Shown one piece after another: positions 14,568-17,941 of a stretch of DNA of 17,941 nucleotides. The notes beneath the pieces are model-generated. The model saw only the letters and a list, made by a program, of their open reading frames with translations, had not been told where the DNA came from and searched no databases. The translations under genes and the position numbers were made by a program. Location: the NCBI GenBank assembly GCA_005880175.1, contig VBJR01000096.1:1-17941 (forward strand), in the 5' to 3' direction. The DNA comes from Chloroflexota bacterium (lineage in GTDB: Bacteria; Chloroflexota; Dormibacteria; Dormibacterales; Dormibacteraceae). Each line of letters begins with the position of its first letter. Position 1 is the first letter of the stretch.

Positions 14568-15508
14568 GCGCGGACCCGGGGGTCGATCGCCGCGTGCGCG
14601 GTGTCGACCGCGAGGTTGATGAGGACGAAGGCGAACGCGGAGATCAGCACGCCCGCCTCGATCACCGGCAGGTCCCGCTCGCTGATCGATGTGAAGATGA
14701 GCAGCCCCAGCCCGGGCCAGGTGAACACGGTCTCCACGAAGACCACGCCGCCCAGCAGGTAGCCCACCTGCAGGCCGGAGATCGTCAGCAGCGAGGGGAG
14801 GCTGTTGTGGAAGACGTGCAGCAGCACGGTGCGGGGCGGCAGCCCGTGGCCACGCAGGGCCACGACGAAGTCCTGGGACAGGACGTCCAGGAGGGACGAC
14901 CGGAACATCCGGGCGATGATCCCCATCGGCACGAGCGCCGCCGTCACGCCGGGGAGCAGGATGTGCTGGGCCACGTCCCCGAGGCCGCCGCCCCCGATCG
15001 TGGAGCTGATGCCACCGGGCGGGAGCAGGCGTGTCTGGACGGCGAACAGCACGATCAGCGCGACCGCGACCACGTACTGGGGCGCGGATACCGAGACCAG
15101 TGAGACCGCGGTCACGAGGCGCGCCGCGACGCTGTTCCGGCGGAGCGCCGCCACCGCACCCAGGGCCACGCCGCCGGCGACGGCGACGACGCCGGCGAAG
15201 CCGGACAGGAGCAGCGTGTTGGCGAACGCCGGGAGGACCACGCCGGCGGCCGGCTGCTGCCGCGCGATGGAGCGGCCCAGGTCGCCGTGGAGCAGGGTCC
15301 ACAGGTACGAGACGTACTGCACCGGCAGCGGGCGGTTCAGCCCCAGCGCCGCCACCAGCCGCGCGCGGTCCTCGGCCGTGGAGTACGGCCCCAGGAGCGT
15401 CGCGACGGGGTCGCCGGGGATCAGCTTGGTCGTCAGGAACACGACCAGGGAGACGCCCAGCAGGATCAGGACGGTGAGGGTCACGCGCCGGACGAGGAAG
15501 CGAATCAT
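14564..15508 (-). CDS. ABC transporter permease, DppB-like
   Basis: A 314-aa permease starting MIRFLVRRVTLTVLILLGVS, the canonical DppB/OppB beginning, then FLTTKLIPGDP, a helix bundle, and the coupling segment MFRSSLLDVLSQDFVVALRGHG. VFVETVFTWPGLGLLI near the end is a DppB hallmark. I start at the ATG at 15508 because it gives the family's standard N-terminus; it has no visible ribosome site. A GTG at 15577 would add 23 residues. The ATG with the best ribosome site upstream (15603, GGGGAGG) is out of frame by one base. The true start is therefore uncertain. Confidence 0.88.
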   Translation of the reverse strand: MIRFLVRRVTLTVLILLGVSLVVFLTTKLIPGDPVATLLGPYSTAEDRARLVAALGLNRPLPVQYVSYLWTLLHGDLGRSIARQQPAAGVVLPAFANTLLLSGFAGVVAVAGGVALGAVAALRRNSVAARLVTAVSLVSVSAPQYVVAVALIVLFAVQTRLLPPGGISSTIGGGGLGDVAQHILLPGVTAALVPMGIIARMFRSSLLDVLSQDFVVALRGHGLPPRTVLLHVFHNSLPSLLTISGLQVGYLLGGVVFVETVFTWPGLGLLIFTSISERDLPVIEAGVLISAFAFVLINLAVDTAHAAIDPRVRA

Positions 15509-15595
15509 GGCCTGGTTGGCGACGATAGGGGCCGGCCGGCGCCGGGTCTTCGGGGCTTCGCGCCAAGGTCCGGGCACCGCGGGGCGGCACGCCGT

Positions 15596-15739
15596 CGGTG
15601 TTCATCTCGACCACCTCCCCGCCCCGTCCATGTGGAAAGGCTCCACAGGCGAGGCCCGGACGGAGGGCTACGTGGAGCTGAGGGCCCCTACCTGCCCGGA
15701 GCGGGCAGATGACCCCACACGAACCTGCGCCGGCGTCAG
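15596..15739 (-). promoter_or_regulatory. Leader region between the regulator and the transporter operon
   Basis: The gap between the regulator's stop and the permease gene is where a promoter for the transporter operon would lie. It holds the inverted repeat TGTGGA-AAGGC-TCCACA at 15631-15647 and a strong ribosome site with ATG at 15603. The repeat lies about 28 bases before that ATG and is a candidate operator for the adjacent PucR-type regulator. No convincing -35/-10 pair was picked. Confidence 0.35.
15692..15708 (-). terminator. GC hairpin after the regulator gene, possible terminator
   Basis: CTGCCCG and CGGGCAG form a perfect 7-bp stem with a 3-base loop, 31 bases past the regulator's stop. 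No T-run follows, so it would be a weak or L-shaped terminator of the kind common in actinomycetes. It could instead be an operator. Confidence 0.35.
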
Positions 15740-17489
15740 CTACGTCGCGGGCGGCCCGGGGGTCCGGAAGGCGCGGAGGCGGACCGTCTTGACCGCCATC
15801 GCGAGCGAGATCCAGTCCGCGCGCTCGACCTGGACGGTCGTGAGCTGGTCGATGCGGGCCAGGCGCTGGCGCAGCGTGTTCGGGTGCATGCCGAGCCGGC
15901 GGGCGGTGCGCGCGATGCTGCCGCGCAGCTCGAGGTAGACGTCCAGGGTGCCCACCAGGTCGACGCCGCGCCGCGCGCCGTAGTCCAGCAGCTTCTCCAC
16001 CGACTCCTGGTACCGGTCGCGAACGGTCGCCTCCGCGCCGAGCGCGTAGCGATACGCGCCCAGCTCCTCGTAGGTCGAGACGCCGGCGCCTCCCCGCAGG
16101 AGGCACCCCAGACGCGCGGCGGACTCGGCCTCCGCGAACCGCCCCGCGAACGTGGCCGCGCCCCCGGTCACGTTGGAGAGGCCAGCCGCGACCGGGCCGG
16201 CCGGGCCTCCTGCCACCTGCAGGTGCAGGTCCCGCACCAGGCCGGCGACCGGCTCGGCCCCGGTGGCCGGCACGCGCAGCAGCGCTCGCATCGCCGTGTC
16301 CCGCCGGTCGAAGACGGAGCCCGGCAGGTGCGTGCCCAGAACGCTCCCGAGCCGGCCGGCCGCGTCCCGCCAGCCCGGCTGGGACCGGTGGTGGCTCCGG
16401 CGGCCGGCCGCCGGGGCCCCGGGCGCGCAGGGCAGCGCGTGCAGCAGGAAGTGGGGCGCCGACAGGTCGCAGCCCAGCCGCGCCGCCAGGAGCCCCAGGT
16501 CCTCGCCGCCCTCGCCGTCCAGGGCCAGCGCTCGGAAGAGGTCCCTGACCAGGCCATGATCCGCCGGCGACTCGATGAGCTGGTGCCGCTTGATGGCGAC
16601 CGCGACGTGCGAGGCGATGCCCGCCAGGACGCCCTCCACCCCGGGCACGGCCCGGGGCAGGAGCACGCACAGCAGGCCCAGGCGCTCGGTGCCGGCGACC
16701 AGCGCCGCCCCCAGCGGTACGCCGGGCTCGTCGGGCCCCCAGACCAGGCGGCCCAGCCGGCCGGCCGGCCCCGGCCCGTTCGCGAGCTTCAGGACCGCGT
16801 CGCCGGCGAGCCGCCAGCCGGTGGTCGGGCGCGGACAGGTAGAGTTCGCAGCGGTCGGCGGCCAGCAGGTGGCGGCAGCCGCTGACGACCTCCGACAGGA
16901 GCTGGTCGGCGCTGGCCGCCTCGGCGATCTGCCGGGCGAGGTCGGAGAGGGCGCCGAGCAGCGCCACCTGGCGGGTCGCGTCCTCGTAGAGATGCGCGTT
17001 CTCGATGGCGCCGGCCACCAGCGAGGCGGCATGCTCGAGGAATTCGACCTCGTGGGGCTCGAACTCGTGAGGGGCGCGGGTGTTCATGCCGATGACGGCC
17101 ACGGTCGCCCCAGAACGGGAGAGGACCGGCACGGCGATCATCGACTGGACGGGCTCGCCGGGATGGAGCTCGGGCACATAGAGGACGCGGGGGTCGTCCA
17201 GGGCATTGTCGGAGATGCTGGCCGAGCGCCCGGTGCGGGCCACCCAGCCGACGAGGCCTTCCCCGGTGGGCAGGCGGACACGCCCCTCGGCGAGCGCGTA
17301 GATCCCGGACGCCGCGCGCAGGATGAGCTCGTCGCCCTGGACGAAGAAGACGAAGCAGCCGTTGCACCCGGTGGCGTCGTTCACGAGCTGGATCACCCCG
17401 CGCAGGATGGTGTCCAGGTCGCTCCCCGCGACGACCGTCTCGATGATCCTGTACAGGTACCTGGCGCTACCGCGCTGCGGCTGATCCAC
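15740..17489 (-). pseudogene. GAF-PucR-type transcriptional regulator, frameshifted
   Basis: The GTG at 17489 has GGGAGG 9 bases upstream. The first frame encodes a GAF domain (about residues 20-165; GDELILRAASGIYALAEGR, LPTGEGLVGWVARTGRSASI, then SMIAVPVL) and the start of a second GAF-like region ending ELYLSAPDHRLA. Near 16811 the coding frame changes: the continuation GDAVLKLANGPG, the rest of the second GAF-like region, and the PucR C-terminal helix-turn-helix (GSIARTARRLGMHPNTLRQR then LARIDQL, Pfam HTH_30) are in the next frame to 15740. The total is 1,750 bases, one more than a multiple of three, so a single extra base explains it and the intact protein would be 582 aa. Such regulators sense a small molecule and control adjacent catabolic operons. 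Either a real pseudogene or a one-base assembly error. Confidence 0.8.
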
Positions 17490-17601
17490 TTGTCAAGGCC
17501 TCCCGGGACCTCTATGTCTCAGGAACTTGACGTCCGGGCTACGGGGCACCGCGACGAACGGACCGAACGCGAATCCGGGCAGGGCTCACGATGGGCCCGG
17601 G
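17490..17601. other. Region upstream of the regulator, no gene seen
   Basis: About 110 bases between the regulator start and the response-regulator remnant. It should hold the regulator's promoter on the minus strand, but I see no convincing promoter or operator. Confidence 0.3.
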
Positions 17602-17755
17602 TCAGCCGGCCTCCGGCGTCACCTCGGCGTCGGGGGCCAGCCGGCAGCCGCGGCCGCGCAGCGTCACGATCGCCGCCGGCACGCGCAGCGTCTGCAGCTT
17701 CGTGCGCAGGCGGACGATAATCCGCCTCTGACCGAGGTCGGCGAGGACCGCTGCC
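17602..17755 (-). pseudogene. C-terminal remnant of a winged-helix (OmpR-type) regulator
   Basis: On the minus strand the frame ending at the TGA at 17602-17604 reads ADLGQRRIIVRLRTKLQTLR then VPAAIVTLRGRGCRLAP. This matches the recognition helix and the terminal beta-hairpin of OmpR-type DNA-binding domains (usual pattern: V-x-x-LR-x-KL, then TVRGxGYRL, here TLRGRGCRL). Upstream of about 17755 the frame stays open but does not resemble the rest of the domain. The receiver domain and most of the winged helix are missing. Probably the tail of a truncated gene. Confidence 0.45.
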
Positions 17756-17941
17756 AAGCCAGTGCGCGTCTCCTTGTCAGGCTGTGTGCCGGCTGGGCCG
17801 GCGGAACAGGTAAGACTTCGCGTTTCGCTGCGAGTCGGATCCGTCAGTGATCGATCGCGTAGTTCTACGCATGTCAGCGCGGGCGGCGGCAGCCTAGGAA
17901 GCTGTTGAAAAGGTAGCCGGGCAGCCGTCCCGGCCGTTGTA
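17756..17941. other. Right-edge DNA, possible end of another insertion sequence
   Basis: No gene is seen. From about 17897 the sequence GGAAGCTGTTGAAAAGG resembles terminal repeats of several insertion-sequence families, and a hairpin (GCCGGG / CCCGGC, 7-base loop) follows at 17916-17934. The element itself would lie past the window edge. Confidence 0.2.

Noticed and set aside
17471..17482. TTGACA-like hexamer just before the regulator GTG (minus strand)
   Set aside because: It lies between the ribosome site and the start codon, so it cannot be the -35 box of this gene.
13752..17489. A 1245-codon open frame on the minus strand
   Set aside because: It strings together the regulator's first frame, a non-coding frame opposite or beside the first permease, and the second permease. 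Family motifs show three separate genes; the long frame is a GC-rich accident.

Overview
This window comes from a GC-rich actinomycete chromosome, probably Streptosporangiales-like; the genus cannot be fixed from the sequence. Evidence is the G/C-ending codon use, GTG/TTG starts and AG-rich ribosome sites. There are three regions. No rRNA, tRNA or CRISPR array was seen.

Region 1 (1-5095, + strand) looks like a defence-type island. A frame open from the left edge encodes the C-terminal ~564 residues of a pPIWI_RE protein, a prokaryotic Argonaute/PIWI relative with an RNase H-like domain. It is followed by a small unrecognised gene and a 274-codon helical gene whose ATG directly follows the preceding TGA. 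The 274-codon gene is cut by a 2,173-bp IS630-like element (2531-4703), which has a TA duplication, imperfect ~36-bp inverted repeats, a DDE transposase and a divergent APH-type phosphotransferase as cargo. Removing the element and one TA restores the frame exactly. Codons in the pPIWI_RE, companion and split genes are less GC-rich at position 3 than those of region 3.

Region 2 (about 5096-5994) is a decayed spacer: short ORFs that change frame, a Cys-rich zinc-ribbon-like stretch, a possible short minus-strand gene with a strong ribosome site, and a pair of palindromic sites whose starts are 42 bp apart.

Region 3 (5995-17489, - strand) is a compact catabolic/uptake cluster. Read in the direction of transcription it has: a GAF-PucR-type regulator (frameshifted), two Dpp/Opp-type permeases, two ABC ATPase domains now joined in one frame, a lipoprotein solute-binding protein, two tandem paralogous amidases, a 66-aa AtzG/GatC-like protein, and an MFS transporter. 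Genes from the permeases to the MFS protein overlap or are separated by 31 bp or less. The likely logic is import of an amide or peptide-like compound, hydrolysis by the amidases (perhaps with the small subunit), and export of a product or toxic substrate by the MFS protein. The substrate is unknown.

The right end (17490-17941) holds what looks like the last ~50 codons of a winged-helix response regulator (- strand) and possibly the tip of another insertion sequence. Several frame lesions (regulator ~16811, ATPase ~12930, permease leader, 5100-5570) mean either real decay or base-level errors in the assembly.
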